A DNA stretch of 64,000 nucleotides. It comes from Paraburkholderia hayleyella. Its GTDB lineage: Bacteria; Pseudomonadota; Gammaproteobacteria; Burkholderiales; Burkholderiaceae. Below are positions 8,262 to 18,038 of the stretch, in pieces. The stretch lies in assembly GCF_009455685.1 (NCBI RefSeq), contig NZ_QPES01000001.1, positions 2,418,001 through 2,482,000 of the forward strand. Reading direction: 5' to 3'. The notes beneath the pieces were generated by a model, which saw only the letters and a list, made by a program, of their open reading frames with translations, had not been told where the DNA came from and did not search any database. Position numbers and translations under genes: made by a program. Every line of letters starts with the position of its first letter. Position 1 is the stretch's first letter.

Positions 8262-10958
8262 TTAGACGGTCATCGGGTTAGGTTTGGCGGGATCAAGGTT
8301 GTACTTCTTGAGCGCCTCGGCAACGACCGAGCGTTCGATCGTGCCCTCATCTGCCAGTGCATTCAACGCAGCGACCGTTACCCAGTAGCGATCGACTTCG
8401 AAGAAGTGGCGCAGCTTTTCGCGTGTATCCGAGCGGCCGTAGCCATCCGTGCCGAGCACGACAAAACGTTGCGGCACAAAGGCCCGGATCTGTTCGGTCA
8501 GCGCGCGGACGTAATCGGTGGAAGCGATCACCGGCCCTTTCGTGCCCGTCAGCAGCTTCTCGACGTGCGAGATCTTGCGGGCCTCGGCCGGGTGCAGCAG
8601 GTTCCAGCGCTGGACTTCATGGCCTTCGCGGGCCAGTTCGGTAAAGCTTGGCACGCTCCATAGATCAGCGGCCACGCCCCAGTCCTTGTGCAACAGTTCC
8701 GCGGCAGCAATCACCTCATTGAAGATCGTGCCCGCGCCCATCAGTTGCACCCGTGGCGCGTTGCCCGCCGCCTCGGCCTTGCGGAACGCGTACATGCCCT
8801 TGATGATGTCGGCGGCTACGCTATCGCCCTGCGGCATCGCGGGATGCTCGTAGTTTTCGTTCATCACGGTGACGTAGTAGTACACGTCTTCCTGCTCTTG
8901 CATCATGCGGCGCAGCCCGTCTTGCATGATGACCGCCAGCTCATAGCCGAAGGTCGGGTCATAGCTGATGCAGTTCGGCACCGAGGCGGCCCATAGCAAG
9001 GAATGGCCATCCTCGTGCTGCAAGCCTTCGCCGTTCAGCGTGGTACGCCCTGCCGTGCCGCCCAGCAGGAAGCCGCGCGAGCGCATGTCGCCCGCGGCCC
9101 AGGCCAGGTCGCCAATGCGCTGGAAGCCGAACATCGAATAGAAAATGTAAAACGGAATCATGATCTCGCCATGCGTCGAATACGACGTGGCGGCCGCGAT
9201 CCAGTCGCACATGCCACCGGCTTCGTTGATCCCTTCCTGAAGAATCTGGCCGGTTTCCGATTCACGATAGAACATCAACTGGTCGGAATCTTCCGGCACG
9301 TACTTCTGGCCGTCCTGGTTCCAGATGCCGATCTGGCGGAACAGGCCTTCCATGCCGAAAGTACGGGACTCGTCCGGAACGATCGGCACGATGCGCTTAC
9401 CGAGCGCCTTGTCCTTGAGCAGGATGTTGAGAATGCGCACGAAAGCCATCGTGGTTGAAATCTCGCGGCCTTCGCCTGTGCCCTTGAGCACCGCCTCGAA
9501 CGCGTCGAGCGCGGGTATCGGCAAGGGCTCGGCCTTTTGCCGGCGGGCGGGCAGATAGCCACCCAGTTCCTGGCGGCGCGCACGCATGTATTCGAGTTCT
9601 TTGGAACCTTCCTCGAACGTCAGATAGGGCACGTTGCCGATATCGTCGTCGGAAATCGGCAAACGGAACTGGTCGCGGAACTTCTTGAGCTGCTCCACCT
9701 GCATTTTCTTTTGCTGGTGGGTGATGTTCATCGCCTGGCCCGCTTCGCCCATGCCATAACCCTTGATCGTCTTCGCCAGGATCACGGTGGGCTGCCTGAC
9801 AGCCTGGGACGCCTGCTGGAACGCCGCGTAAATCTTGTGGGGATCGTGGCCGCCGCGGTTCAGGTTCCAGATGTCTTCATCGGACCAGTCCGCCACCAGC
9901 GCGCGAAGCTCCGATGTATTGAAAAAGTGCTCGCGCACAAAGGCGCCGGATTCCGACTTGTAGGTTTGATACTCGCCGTCGACGACTTCCATCATCCGGC
10001 GCATCAGCGCGCCTGATTTGTCGCGGGCGAACAGGGCATCCCAACGGCTGCCCCAGATCACCTTGATCACGTTCCAGCCTGCACCCCGGAATTCGCTTTC
10101 GAGCTCCTGGATGATCTTGCCATTGCCGCGCACCGGGCCATCCAGCCGCTGCAAATTGCAGTTGATGACGAAGACGAGGTTATCCAGCCGTTCGCGGCCC
10201 GCCATGCCAATCGCGCCGAGCGATTCCGGCTCGTCCGTCTCGCCGTCGCCGAGGAAGGCCCAGACCTTGCGCCCATCGGTTTGGGCGATGCCACGCGCTT
10301 GCAGGTACTTCATGAAGCGCGCCTGGTAGATCGCCATGATCGGCCCGAGGCCCATCGAAACCGTCGGGAACTGCCAGAAATCAGGCATCAGCCACGGGTG
10401 CGGATAGGACGAAATCCCTTCGCCGCCCACTTCCTGGCGGAAATGATCGAGCTGCGCGGCCGACAGGCGGCCCAGTAAAAACGCGCGCGAATAGATGCCC
10501 GGCGATGAATGGCCCTGAATGAAGACCAGATCGCCGCCATGCGCCTCGGACGGCGCATGCCAAAAGTGATTGAAGCCAACGTCATAAAGCGTTGCGGCGG
10601 ACGCAAACGAAGCAATATGGCCGCCAACGTTGGTTTCCTTGCCCGCCCGTAGCACCATGGCGATGGCATTCCAGCGCGTGTACGAACGGATACGGTGTTC
10701 GATATCCTGGTCGCCCGGAATTTTGGCCTGGGCGGTCAGCGGAATCGTATTGATATAGGGGGTATTGGCGGAAAACGGCAGATGCTCGCCATGTACGCGG
10801 GCAAATTCGATCTGCTTTTCGATCAGATAGTGAGCGCGGTCAGGGCCCATGGCGGAAATCACGCCATCAAGCGCTTCCAGCCATTCACCGGTTTCCTGTG
10901 GGTCGTCGTCTTTATCGGTGGCGACATATTTCATGACTTCATCGGGTACTGCAGACAT
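8262..10958 (-). CDS. aceE: Pyruvate dehydrogenase E1 component (homodimeric type)
   Basis: 898 residues from ATG 10958, with AGGAG upstream (the frame is open to 11192 but that part is non-coding in character). The single-chain E1 begins MSAVPDEVMKYVATDKDDDPQETGEW and contains the thiamine diphosphate motif GDGETDEPESLGAI...FVINCNLQRLDGPV. It decarboxylates pyruvate and acetylates the E2 lipoyl groups. Length agrees with the family (about 890-900). First gene of aceE-aceF-lpdA and divergent from a histidine kinase gene 314 bases away. Confidence 0.96.
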   Translation of the reverse strand: MSAVPDEVMKYVATDKDDDPQETGEWLEALDGVISAMGPDRAHYLIEKQIEFARVHGEHLPFSANTPYINTIPLTAQAKIPGDQDIEHRIRSYTRWNAIAMVLRAGKETNVGGHIASFASAATLYDVGFNHFWHAPSEAHGGDLVFIQGHSSPGIYSRAFLLGRLSAAQLDHFRQEVGGEGISSYPHPWLMPDFWQFPTVSMGLGPIMAIYQARFMKYLQARGIAQTDGRKVWAFLGDGETDEPESLGAIGMAGRERLDNLVFVINCNLQRLDGPVRGNGKIIQELESEFRGAGWNVIKVIWGSRWDALFARDKSGALMRRMMEVVDGEYQTYKSESGAFVREHFFNTSELRALVADWSDEDIWNLNRGGHDPHKIYAAFQQASQAVRQPTVILAKTIKGYGMGEAGQAMNITHQQKKMQVEQLKKFRDQFRLPISDDDIGNVPYLTFEEGSKELEYMRARRQELGGYLPARRQKAEPLPIPALDAFEAVLKGTGEGREISTTMAFVRILNILLKDKALGKRIVPIVPDESRTFGMEGLFRQIGIWNQDGQKYVPEDSDQLMFYRESETGQILQEGINEAGGMCDWIAAATSYSTHGEIMIPFYIFYSMFGFQRIGDLAWAAGDMRSRGFLLGGTAGRTTLNGEGLQHEDGHSLLWAASVPNCISYDPTFGYELAVIMQDGLRRMMQEQEDVYYYVTVMNENYEHPAMPQGDSVAADIIKGMYAFRKAEAAGNAPRVQLMGAGTIFNEVIAAAELLHKDWGVAADLWSVPSFTELAREGHEVQRWNLLHPAEARKISHVEKLLTGTKGPVIASTDYVRALTEQIRAFVPQRFVVLGTDGYGRSDTREKLRHFFEVDRYWVTVAALNALADEGTIERSVVAEALKKYNLDPAKPNPMTV

Positions 10959-11272
10959 GCTCGTCTCCTGAATATAAGGAACGCTCTTGAACAGACGACG
11001 CGGACCAGACCCCGCCGCGGCAACGTGCGGACGATTGTAATAAGCCGTTCGTGATCTGCGCAACAAAACTTTCGAATGACGGGATGGTTTCCCATAATGC
11101 GGAAAATTGCTGCAACGCACCCTGATCTTGCGCTCAATTTCATGCTTTATCTCATAAAAATCACCGGGCAGCCAAGGGTTTCCCCTGGGCATGATCCTGA
11201 ATCAACCCTCAGGCCGGGATTCGCCGTTTTTTGCGCCATTTGCGCCGTACCTGCTGCGCTACAATGCCTGCC
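10959..11272. promoter_or_regulatory. Divergent promoter region aceE / histidine kinase
   Basis: A 314-base gap between divergent genes. It contains the aceE ribosome binding site and must hold both promoters. No clear operator for a known pyruvate-sensing regulator was found by eye. Confidence 0.4.
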
Positions 11273-13786
11273 ATGTTGACCGAACGGCTTTTTGCACGCT
11301 CGGCGCGCCCGTCTGGTTCGCCGGCGGATTCGTCGCCGTCCCGCTGGCACCATGGACCATGGTGGTCCAATTCCTATCTACTCACGCCGCTTCTGTCGAT
11401 CCTCGTCTTTCTGATCGTCATGAGCCTGATCCTCTGGAGCCTGAACCGGCGCGAGCGGCAGCAGCAGGAAGACACCCTTTACCGCAACGTTGCCTGGGCG
11501 CAGCAGCAAATCCGTCTGTCGATGACCAGCTCGCAAGAGCAGGTCCAGGCACTCGCCCGCGATCTGGTTGTCGCCCGCGCCGATCCTCATTCATTCCAGA
11601 AAGCAACGGCGGACATCATGCAGGGGCATCCCGAGATCCTCTACATGAACTGGTACATCAGCGAGCAGCAGCCGCGCTGGCCCACCACCGCCTTGTCCAT
11701 TTTCAGCCAGCGCCTCACGCGGCCCAGCGACGCGCAGATGGACGAAGCCGTCAAGGCCGCCTTCAGCGAGGCGCGCAGCACGCGCCGGCAAATCTATTCG
11801 CCGCTGATCTATGACGACCTCGGCAACGGCTATCTCACACTGCAAACGCCGGTCTATCGTGAACGGGAGTTTCTGGGCTCGATTGCCACGGTGTTTTCGA
11901 TCGAAGGCATCCTGAAACACGACATCCCGCCCGAGCTCTCCGCGAAATACAAAATCTCGATCATCGACGTCAATAACCGCGAACTGGCGACCACCTCCAC
12001 TCGCCCCCGCCTGCCGCGCGACGCCTCCTACGACCTGCCGCTCGATCCTCCCGGCCAGGGCGTGTCGGTCAGGGTCTATGCCTATCCGCAGATGACCAAC
12101 TTCACGAACAACACGCTGGTCTGGCTGGTAGCCGGGCTGTCGTGTTTCGTGCTGTGGAGCCTCTGGAGCCTGTGGAAGCACACCCGCCAGCGCTTTGAGG
12201 CGCAACAGGCGCTGTACGCCGAAGCGTTCTTTCGCCGGGCCATGGAAAACTCCGTGCTGATCGGCATGCGCGTGCTCGACATGCATGGCCGCATCACCCA
12301 CGTGAACCCCGCGTTTTGCCGCATGACCGGCTGGGATGAAAGCGATCTGGTCGGCAAGCTCGCCCCCTTTCCTTACTGGCCGCACGACGCTTATCCCGAA
12401 ATGCAGCGCCAGTACGAAATGACTTTGCGCGGCAAGGCGCCCTCGTCGGGGTTCGAGCTGCGCGTGCGGCGCAAGGACGGTTCGCTGTTCCACGCACGCC
12501 TTTATGTCTCGCCGCTGATCGATAGCGCGGGGCGGCAAACCGGCTGGATGTCGTCGATGACCGACATCACCGAACCCAAACGGGCCCGCGAAGAACTCGC
12601 CGCCGCCCATGAACGCTTCACCACCGTGCTGGAGAGCCTTGACGCGGCGGTCTCGGTGCTGGCCGCCGACGAGGCCGAGCTGCTGTTCGCCAACCGCTAC
12701 TACCGCCATCTGTTCGGCATCCGGCCCGACGGCCATCTGGAACTCGCCGGTGACGCCTTCGATGCGGGCGAGGCCTCATCGGATTCGATCGACATGGTCG
12801 ACGCCTATGCCGGCCTGCCCGCTGCGGCCCTGACTGAAAGCGCCGCCGATGCCCAGGAAGTCTATGTGCAGAGCATCCAGAAATGGTTCGAAGTGCGGCG
12901 CCAGTATATTCAGTGGGTGGATGGGCATCTGGCGCAAATGCAGATCGCCACCGATATCACCACGCGCAAGGAAGCCCAGGAGCTGGCACGGCAGCAAGAC
13001 GAAAAACTGCAGTTCACCAGCCGCCTGATGACGATGGGCGAAATGGCGTCGTCGCTGGCGCATGAGCTCAATCAGCCGCTGGCCGCGATCAACAACTACT
13101 GCTCCGGCGCGGTCGCGCTGGTGCGCTCGGGGCGCTCCACGGCGGACAACCTGTTGCCCGCCCTCGAAAAAACCTCGCAGCAGGCGGTGCGCGCCGGGAT
13201 GATCATCAAGCGCATCCGCGAGTTTGTAAAACGCAGCGAACCCAAACGCCAGGCCAGCCGTGTCGCGGATATCGTCGCCGATGCCGTCGGTCTCGCTGAA
13301 ATCGAGGTACGCAAGCGCCGCATCCGCATCGTCACCGAACTGCGCTCGCGCCTGCCCGTGATCTACGTTGACCCTGTACTGATCGAACAGGTGCTGGTGA
13401 ACCTGCTCAAAAACGCCGCCGAAGCCATGTATGACGCCGCCCCTCAGGCGCCTGATCCGGTGATCCGGATCGTCGTGCGGCTCGATCATGGTTTTGTCTG
13501 CATCAGCGTGATCGACCAGGGGCCCGGTGTCGATGAAAAAACCGCCGAGCGCCTGTTCGAACCGTTTTACAGCACCAAGTCCGACGGTATGGGCATGGGG
13601 CTGAACATCTGCCGTTCGATTATCGAATCGCACCGGGGGCGCCTGTGGGTCGTCAACAATCTTGAAGCCGACGGCCGCATCACAGGCGCCACCTTCCATT
13701 GCAGCTTGCCTGTTGGAGATCCTGACGTTCCAGGTCAAAGCGGGACACAGGCCTTCCCATCACGAACCGTTACGAGAGAGCTATGA
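11273..13786 (+). CDS. Membrane PAS sensor histidine kinase
   Basis: 837 residues from ATG 11273; ATG 11264 is an alternative. A first membrane helix (SYLLTPLLSILVFLIVMSLILW, around residue 40) and a second (LVWLVAGLSCFVLWSLWSLW, around 285) bound a periplasmic sensor region. Then come a PAS domain with PAC (RAMENSVLIGMRVLDMHGRITHVNPAFCRMTGW), a second degenerate PAS, the HisKA box MASSLAHELNQPLAAINNY with phospho-acceptor H597, and the ATPase domain (NLLKNAAEAM, DQGPGVD, GMGMGLNICRSI). The architecture resembles FixL/DctB-class kinases. Its stop overlaps the next gene's start by four bases (ATGA), so the two form a translationally coupled pair. The signal is unknown; the divergent aceE suggests a possible metabolic input. 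Confidence 0.9.
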   Translation: MLTERLFARSARPSGSPADSSPSRWHHGPWWSNSYLLTPLLSILVFLIVMSLILWSLNRRERQQQEDTLYRNVAWAQQQIRLSMTSSQEQVQALARDLVVARADPHSFQKATADIMQGHPEILYMNWYISEQQPRWPTTALSIFSQRLTRPSDAQMDEAVKAAFSEARSTRRQIYSPLIYDDLGNGYLTLQTPVYREREFLGSIATVFSIEGILKHDIPPELSAKYKISIIDVNNRELATTSTRPRLPRDASYDLPLDPPGQGVSVRVYAYPQMTNFTNNTLVWLVAGLSCFVLWSLWSLWKHTRQRFEAQQALYAEAFFRRAMENSVLIGMRVLDMHGRITHVNPAFCRMTGWDESDLVGKLAPFPYWPHDAYPEMQRQYEMTLRGKAPSSGFELRVRRKDGSLFHARLYVSPLIDSAGRQTGWMSSMTDITEPKRAREELAAAHERFTTVLESLDAAVSVLAADEAELLFANRYYRHLFGIRPDGHLELAGDAFDAGEASSDSIDMVDAYAGLPAAALTESAADAQEVYVQSIQKWFEVRRQYIQWVDGHLAQMQIATDITTRKEAQELARQQDEKLQFTSRLMTMGEMASSLAHELNQPLAAINNYCSGAVALVRSGRSTADNLLPALEKTSQQAVRAGMIIKRIREFVKRSEPKRQASRVADIVADAVGLAEIEVRKRRIRIVTELRSRLPVIYVDPVLIEQVLVNLLKNAAEAMYDAAPQAPDPVIRIVVRLDHGFVCISVIDQGPGVDEKTAERLFEPFYSTKSDGMGMGLNICRSIIESHRGRLWVVNNLEADGRITGATFHCSLPVGDPDVPGQSGTQAFPSRTVTREL

Positions 13787-14433
13787 ACAGTCCCAGTCTG
13801 GCCGTCACACAGGAAACTGTCTTTGTTGTCGATGACGATGAGGCCGTGCGCGATTCGCTGCGCTGGCTGCTGGAAGCGAATGGTTATCGCGTCCAGTGCT
13901 TCGCCGGAGCCGAACAGTTTCTCGAAGCCTGGCAGCCCCATCAGCACCCCGGCCAGATCGCTTGCCTGATCCTTGACGTGCGCATGCCCGGCATGAGCGG
14001 CCTTGAGTTGCAAGAGCGCCTGATGGCCGACGATGCCCTGCTGCCGATCATCTTCGTCACGGGCCACGGCGACGTGCCGATGGCCGTTTCGACGATGAAA
14101 AAAGGCGCGATGGATTTCATCGAAAAGCCGTTCGATGAAGCCGAATTGCGCAAGCTCGTCGAACGCATGCTGGAGCGCGCACGCAACGAAAGCAGCAGCG
14201 TGCAGCAGCAGCGCGCCACTTCGGAGCGGCTCAGCCGGCTGACCGCGCGCGAACACCAGGTGCTGGAGCGGATCATGGCCGGACGCCTGAACAAGCAGAT
14301 TGCCGACGATCTGGGCATCAGCATCAAGACCGTCGAAGCGCATCGCGCCAACATCATGGAAAAACTCAACGTCAACACGGTCGCTGACTTGCTGCGTCTC
14401 GCGCTCTCCAATAAGCCGCAGCCGCCGCAGTAA
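13783..14433 (+). CDS. FixJ/NarL-type response regulator
   Basis: 216 residues. The receiver domain (about 10-130) has the acidic pocket VVDDDE, phospho-acceptor D65 in LILDVRMPGMSG, and the KPF switch lysine (IEKPFDEAEL). The LuxR/GerE-type HTH (about 145-205) reads LTAREHQVLERIMAGRLNKQIADDLGISIKTVEAHRANIMEKL across it. This is the FixJ subclass, partner of the upstream kinase, with which it overlaps by four bases. Target genes are not visible from the sequence. Confidence 0.93.
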   Translation: MNSPSLAVTQETVFVVDDDEAVRDSLRWLLEANGYRVQCFAGAEQFLEAWQPHQHPGQIACLILDVRMPGMSGLELQERLMADDALLPIIFVTGHGDVPMAVSTMKKGAMDFIEKPFDEAELRKLVERMLERARNESSSVQQQRATSERLSRLTAREHQVLERIMAGRLNKQIADDLGISIKTVEAHRANIMEKLNVNTVADLLRLALSNKPQPPQ

Positions 14434-14810
14434 ATCAAGCTCGCGGTTATCGTTTGCCGCTGTTTTCGCCCGCGCTGCGGTGCGTCACCGCTCGCGCGCG
14501 GCGTCCCATGAGGCGCCGCGCGGGCGGCCTGGCCCCGGCACACCGGTATAATGCCGCCCCTTGCGGCCATGCCAGGCCGTGCCGTTTGCACAGGTATAGC
14601 CGCTCGGGCCGCTCGGCGGCAGCCCGGCGCGCACGGCAGGCATGGCAGGCATGGCGGGCATGGCGGGCATGACGGATACCCGCGCGCGTCACGGTTTTTC
14701 CTCCCGGGAAATCCTCCCGCATCCGCTTTCCTGATACACCGCGATACACCGATACACCGATACACCGATACACCGGTACACCCATCCACTGCTCCACTCC
14801 TCGACCGACC
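14434..14810 (+). repeat. folD leader with two tandem-repeat tracts
   Basis: No gene in this 377-base gap. It holds a 9-base tandem tract (GCATGGCGG-type units, about 14640-14671) and an 8-base GATACACC tract of five full units plus a partial one (about 14733-14782), ending only about 28 bases before the folD start. Both are of the kind that varies in copy number between strains. Confidence 0.7.
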
Positions 14811-15668
14811 ATGACAGCCCAACTGATCGACGGCAACGCCCTTTCGAAAACCCTGCGCGCCGAGGTCGCCACGCGCGCCGCCACGCTTGCTGCCCGTGGC
14901 CATCAGCCAGGTCTCGCCGTCGTGCTGGTTGGCGACAATCCGGCCAGCGAAGTCTATGTGCGCAACAAGATCAAGGCTTGTGCGGACAACGGCCTCGCCT
15001 CGACCTGCGAGCGCTATCCGGCAACGCTCACGCAAACCGCGCTGCTGGCGCGTATCGAGGCGCTCAACCAGGACCCGAAGATTCACGGCATCCTGGTACA
15101 GTTGCCGCTTCCCGCCCATATCGACAGCCATAAGGTGATCGAAGCCATCGCCGCGGAAAAAGACGTCGATGGCTTTCACGTCGCCAATGCGGGCGCGCTG
15201 ATGACAGGCAGACCGCTGTTTCGTCCATGCACACCGTATGGCGTGATGAAAATGTTCGAAGCCTATGGCATCGAGCTAGCCGGAGCCCATGCCGTGGTCA
15301 TCGGCCGCTCCAATATCGTCGGCAAGCCCATGGCGCTGATGCTGCTCGATGCCGGCGCGACCGTCACTGTCTGTCATAGCAAAACCCGCGATCTGGCCGC
15401 GCACACGCGCACAGCCGATATCGTGGTGGCCGCCACGGGCAAGCGCAACCTCCTGACGGCAGAGATGGTGAAGCCAGGCGCTGCCGTGATCGACGTCGGC
15501 ATGAACCGCGATGAGGCGGGAAAACTCTGCGGTGATGTTGATTTTGCCGGGGTCAGCAGCGTGGCGGGTTATCTCACGCCTGTGCCCGGCGGCGTAGGCC
15601 CCATGACCATCACCATGCTGCTGGTCAATACCCTTGAAGCCGCCGAGCGCGCAGCAGCACACGCTTAA
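14811..15668 (+). CDS. folD: Bifunctional methylenetetrahydrofolate dehydrogenase/cyclohydrolase
   Basis: 285 residues beginning MTAQLIDGNALSKTLRAEV. FolD signatures are present: the YVRNKIKACADNG segment with the catalytic lysine, ILVQLPLPAHID, DVDGFH, and the NADP-binding VVIGRSNIVGKPMALMLL followed by PGGVGPMTITMLLVNT. The enzyme interconverts 5,10-methylene-, methenyl- and 10-formyl-tetrahydrofolate in the cytosol. Length is typical. It has an unusual repeat-rich leader and is followed by prlC on the same strand. Confidence 0.95.
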   Translation: MTAQLIDGNALSKTLRAEVATRAATLAARGHQPGLAVVLVGDNPASEVYVRNKIKACADNGLASTCERYPATLTQTALLARIEALNQDPKIHGILVQLPLPAHIDSHKVIEAIAAEKDVDGFHVANAGALMTGRPLFRPCTPYGVMKMFEAYGIELAGAHAVVIGRSNIVGKPMALMLLDAGATVTVCHSKTRDLAAHTRTADIVVAATGKRNLLTAEMVKPGAAVIDVGMNRDEAGKLCGDVDFAGVSSVAGYLTPVPGGVGPMTITMLLVNTLEAAERAAAHA

Positions 15669-15905
15669 AACCGTGCCACGCCGCCTCTTCTGGCGGCTTG
15701 GCGGCCTGACGGCCTGCGCCGCTTGGGGCCACCGTGCGCCCAGCGCGCGGCGGCCCAACTTCTGCTAGTTTGTCCTCTGCCCCGATTGGAATCGGCACAT
15801 ACGGCCCCATCATCGGATCATCACCGGGTCATCCGGTGCCCGCTTCGGCCGCGCACCGGCCCGCCCTCCACCCCCGCGCTCATCGCGCCTGACAGGAAGC
15901 CTCTC

Positions 15906-17993
15906 ATGCCCCTCTCGCAACCGGCCTCTGATAATCCGCTGCTCGATTTCAGCGATCTGCCCCGCTTTGGCGATATCCGCCCCGAACACGTCACCCCCGC
16001 CCTCGATGTGCTGCTCGCCGCCGCGCAGGCCGCCGTCGAGCGTGCCAGCGCGAGCGCCACGCCCGCCTCATGGGCCGATGTCGTCGAACCCGTCGAACGC
16101 GCCACCGAGCCGCTTGCGCGCGCCTGGGGGGTGATCGGCCATCTGAATGCCGTCGCCGATACGCCCGAACTACGCGCAGCCTACGGCGCCAACCTGGCGC
16201 GCGTCACCGAGTTCTGGTCTAGCGTCGGGCAAAACCTCGCGTTGTACGACAAATACAAGGCGCTCAAGGCAAGCGGTGAATTCGCCTCGCTCTCGCACGA
16301 GCGCAGGAAGATCCTCGATAACGCCGTGCGCGACTTCCGCCTGTCGGGCGCCGAGTTACCGGAAGAACAAAAGCCCCGCTTTGCGCAATTGCAGGAGCAC
16401 CTGGCCACACTGGCCAAAACCTATTCGGACCACGTGCTCGATGCCACCAACGCCTACACGTATTACGTCAAAGCGCAGAGCGAACTCGCGGGCCTGCCCG
16501 ACGACGTGATTGCCGCCGCCCGTGAAGCCGCTGAACGCGATGGCCAGCCGGGCTGGAAATTCACGCTGCACTTTCCGTCGTATTTTCCGGTGATGCAGTA
16601 TGCGGAGCACCGCCCGATGCGCGAAACGCTGTACCGCGCCTATGTGACACGCGCCTCGGAGCAGGGCGTCCTATACGGCGGCGGCCAGCCCGAATGGGAC
16701 AACACCGCCAACATCGCTGAACAGCTCGCCTTACGTGCCGAAGAGGCGCACATGCTGGGCTACGCGAACTTCGCGCAAGTCTCGCTCGCACCCAAGATGG
16801 CGGAATCGCCCGAGCAGGTCATCGCCTTTCTCGACGACCTGGCCGTGCGGGCCCGCCCCTATGCGGAACAGGACTGGCAGGAATTACGCGAATTCGCCGC
16901 CAGCGAACTCGCCTTGAGCGACTTGCAGCCCTGGGACATGGCCTTCGCCGCCGAGCGCTTGCGGCAAAAGCGCTACGCCTTCTCTGAAAACGAGGTCAAA
17001 CAGTACTTCCCGCAAGACATCGTGCTCAAGGGCCTGTTCAACGTCACCGAAACCCTCTTCGATGTGCGCATTCGCCCCGACGAGGCCGTCGCCTGGCATC
17101 CGGACGTGCGCTTTTTCCGGGTGGAGCGGCAAGACGGCGCGCTCATCGCGCAGTTTTATCTGGACCTGTACGCCCGCGAAGGCAAACGCGGCGGCGCCTG
17201 GATGGACGATGCCCGCACCCGGCGGCGCCATGCCCAGGGCGTGCAAACCCCCGTGGCCTACCTGACCTGCAATTTCTCTGCGCCCGTTGGCGGCAAACCC
17301 GCGTGCTTCACGCATGACGAAGTCATCACGCTATTCCACGAGTTCGGCCACGGGCTGCATCACATGCTGACGCAAGTCGATGAAGCAGGCGTCTCGGGCA
17401 TCAACGGGGTCGAGTGGGACGCTGTCGAGCTGCCCTCGCAATTCATGGAAAATTTCTGCTGGGAATGGGATGTGCTCAGCGGCATGACCTCGCACGTCGA
17501 TAGCGCCGCGCCGCTGCCCCGTGCGCTCTTCGACAAGATGCTCGCGGCGAAAAACTTCCAGAGCGGCCTTGGCACGTTACGGCAGATCGTGTTTTCGCTG
17601 ACCGACATGCGCCTGCACGTCGATTTCGATCCGGCGGGGCCCCTGAGCCCAATGGATCTGGCCCGCGATATCAACCAGCAGTTCCATGTGATTCCGCAAG
17701 CGGCGTTCTCGCGCTGGCTCAATACCTTCAGCCACATCTTCGCGGGCGGTTATGCCGCAGGCTATTACAGCTACAAGTGGGCCGAAGTGCTGTCAGCCGA
17801 TGCCTACGCCGCCTTCGAGGAAGCGGCCGAGGCCAGCCAGGGCAGCGTGCTCGATGCGGCAACAGGCCGGCGTTATCGCAAGGAAATTCTTGAAGTGGGC
17901 GGCAGCCGCAGCGCGATGGAGTCATTCAAGGCCTTCCGTGGCCGCGAACCCAGCGTCGATGCGCTGCTGCGGCATAACGGCATGACCGCATAG
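15906..17993 (+). CDS. prlC: M3-family oligopeptidase A
   Basis: 695 residues from ATG 15906 (the open frame begins at 15723 in low-quality sequence). The zinc-binding HEFGH motif lies at H478 in TLFHEFGHGLHHML, followed by the downstream glutamate in SQFMENFCWEWD. The size and motifs are those of thimet-like cytosolic oligopeptidase A, which degrades short peptides, including cleaved signal peptides. It lies 237 bases after folD, as in many Burkholderia genomes, and ends at a terminator shared with dinB. Confidence 0.94.
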   Translation: MPLSQPASDNPLLDFSDLPRFGDIRPEHVTPALDVLLAAAQAAVERASASATPASWADVVEPVERATEPLARAWGVIGHLNAVADTPELRAAYGANLARVTEFWSSVGQNLALYDKYKALKASGEFASLSHERRKILDNAVRDFRLSGAELPEEQKPRFAQLQEHLATLAKTYSDHVLDATNAYTYYVKAQSELAGLPDDVIAAAREAAERDGQPGWKFTLHFPSYFPVMQYAEHRPMRETLYRAYVTRASEQGVLYGGGQPEWDNTANIAEQLALRAEEAHMLGYANFAQVSLAPKMAESPEQVIAFLDDLAVRARPYAEQDWQELREFAASELALSDLQPWDMAFAAERLRQKRYAFSENEVKQYFPQDIVLKGLFNVTETLFDVRIRPDEAVAWHPDVRFFRVERQDGALIAQFYLDLYAREGKRGGAWMDDARTRRRHAQGVQTPVAYLTCNFSAPVGGKPACFTHDEVITLFHEFGHGLHHMLTQVDEAGVSGINGVEWDAVELPSQFMENFCWEWDVLSGMTSHVDSAAPLPRALFDKMLAAKNFQSGLGTLRQIVFSLTDMRLHVDFDPAGPLSPMDLARDINQQFHVIPQAAFSRWLNTFSHIFAGGYAAGYYSYKWAEVLSADAYAAFEEAAEASQGSVLDAATGRRYRKEILEVGGSRSAMESFKAFRGREPSVDALLRHNGMTA

Positions 17994-18010
17994 CGCCATC
18001 AGGCACGTAG

Positions 18011-18036
18011 CCCGCCCGGCTCACCGGGCGGGTTCG
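18011..18036. terminator. Terminator hairpin between prlC and dinB
   Basis: A 9-bp GC stem (CCCGCCCGG 18011-18019, CCGGGCGGG 18024-18032) with a four-base loop separates two convergent genes. The T-tract is weak. Confidence 0.65.
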
Positions 18037-18038
18037 CT

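Noticed and set aside
11591..12736. Minus-strand 381-codon frame opposite the histidine kinase
   Set aside because: Shadow of the kinase gene; amino-acid content has no recognisable domain.
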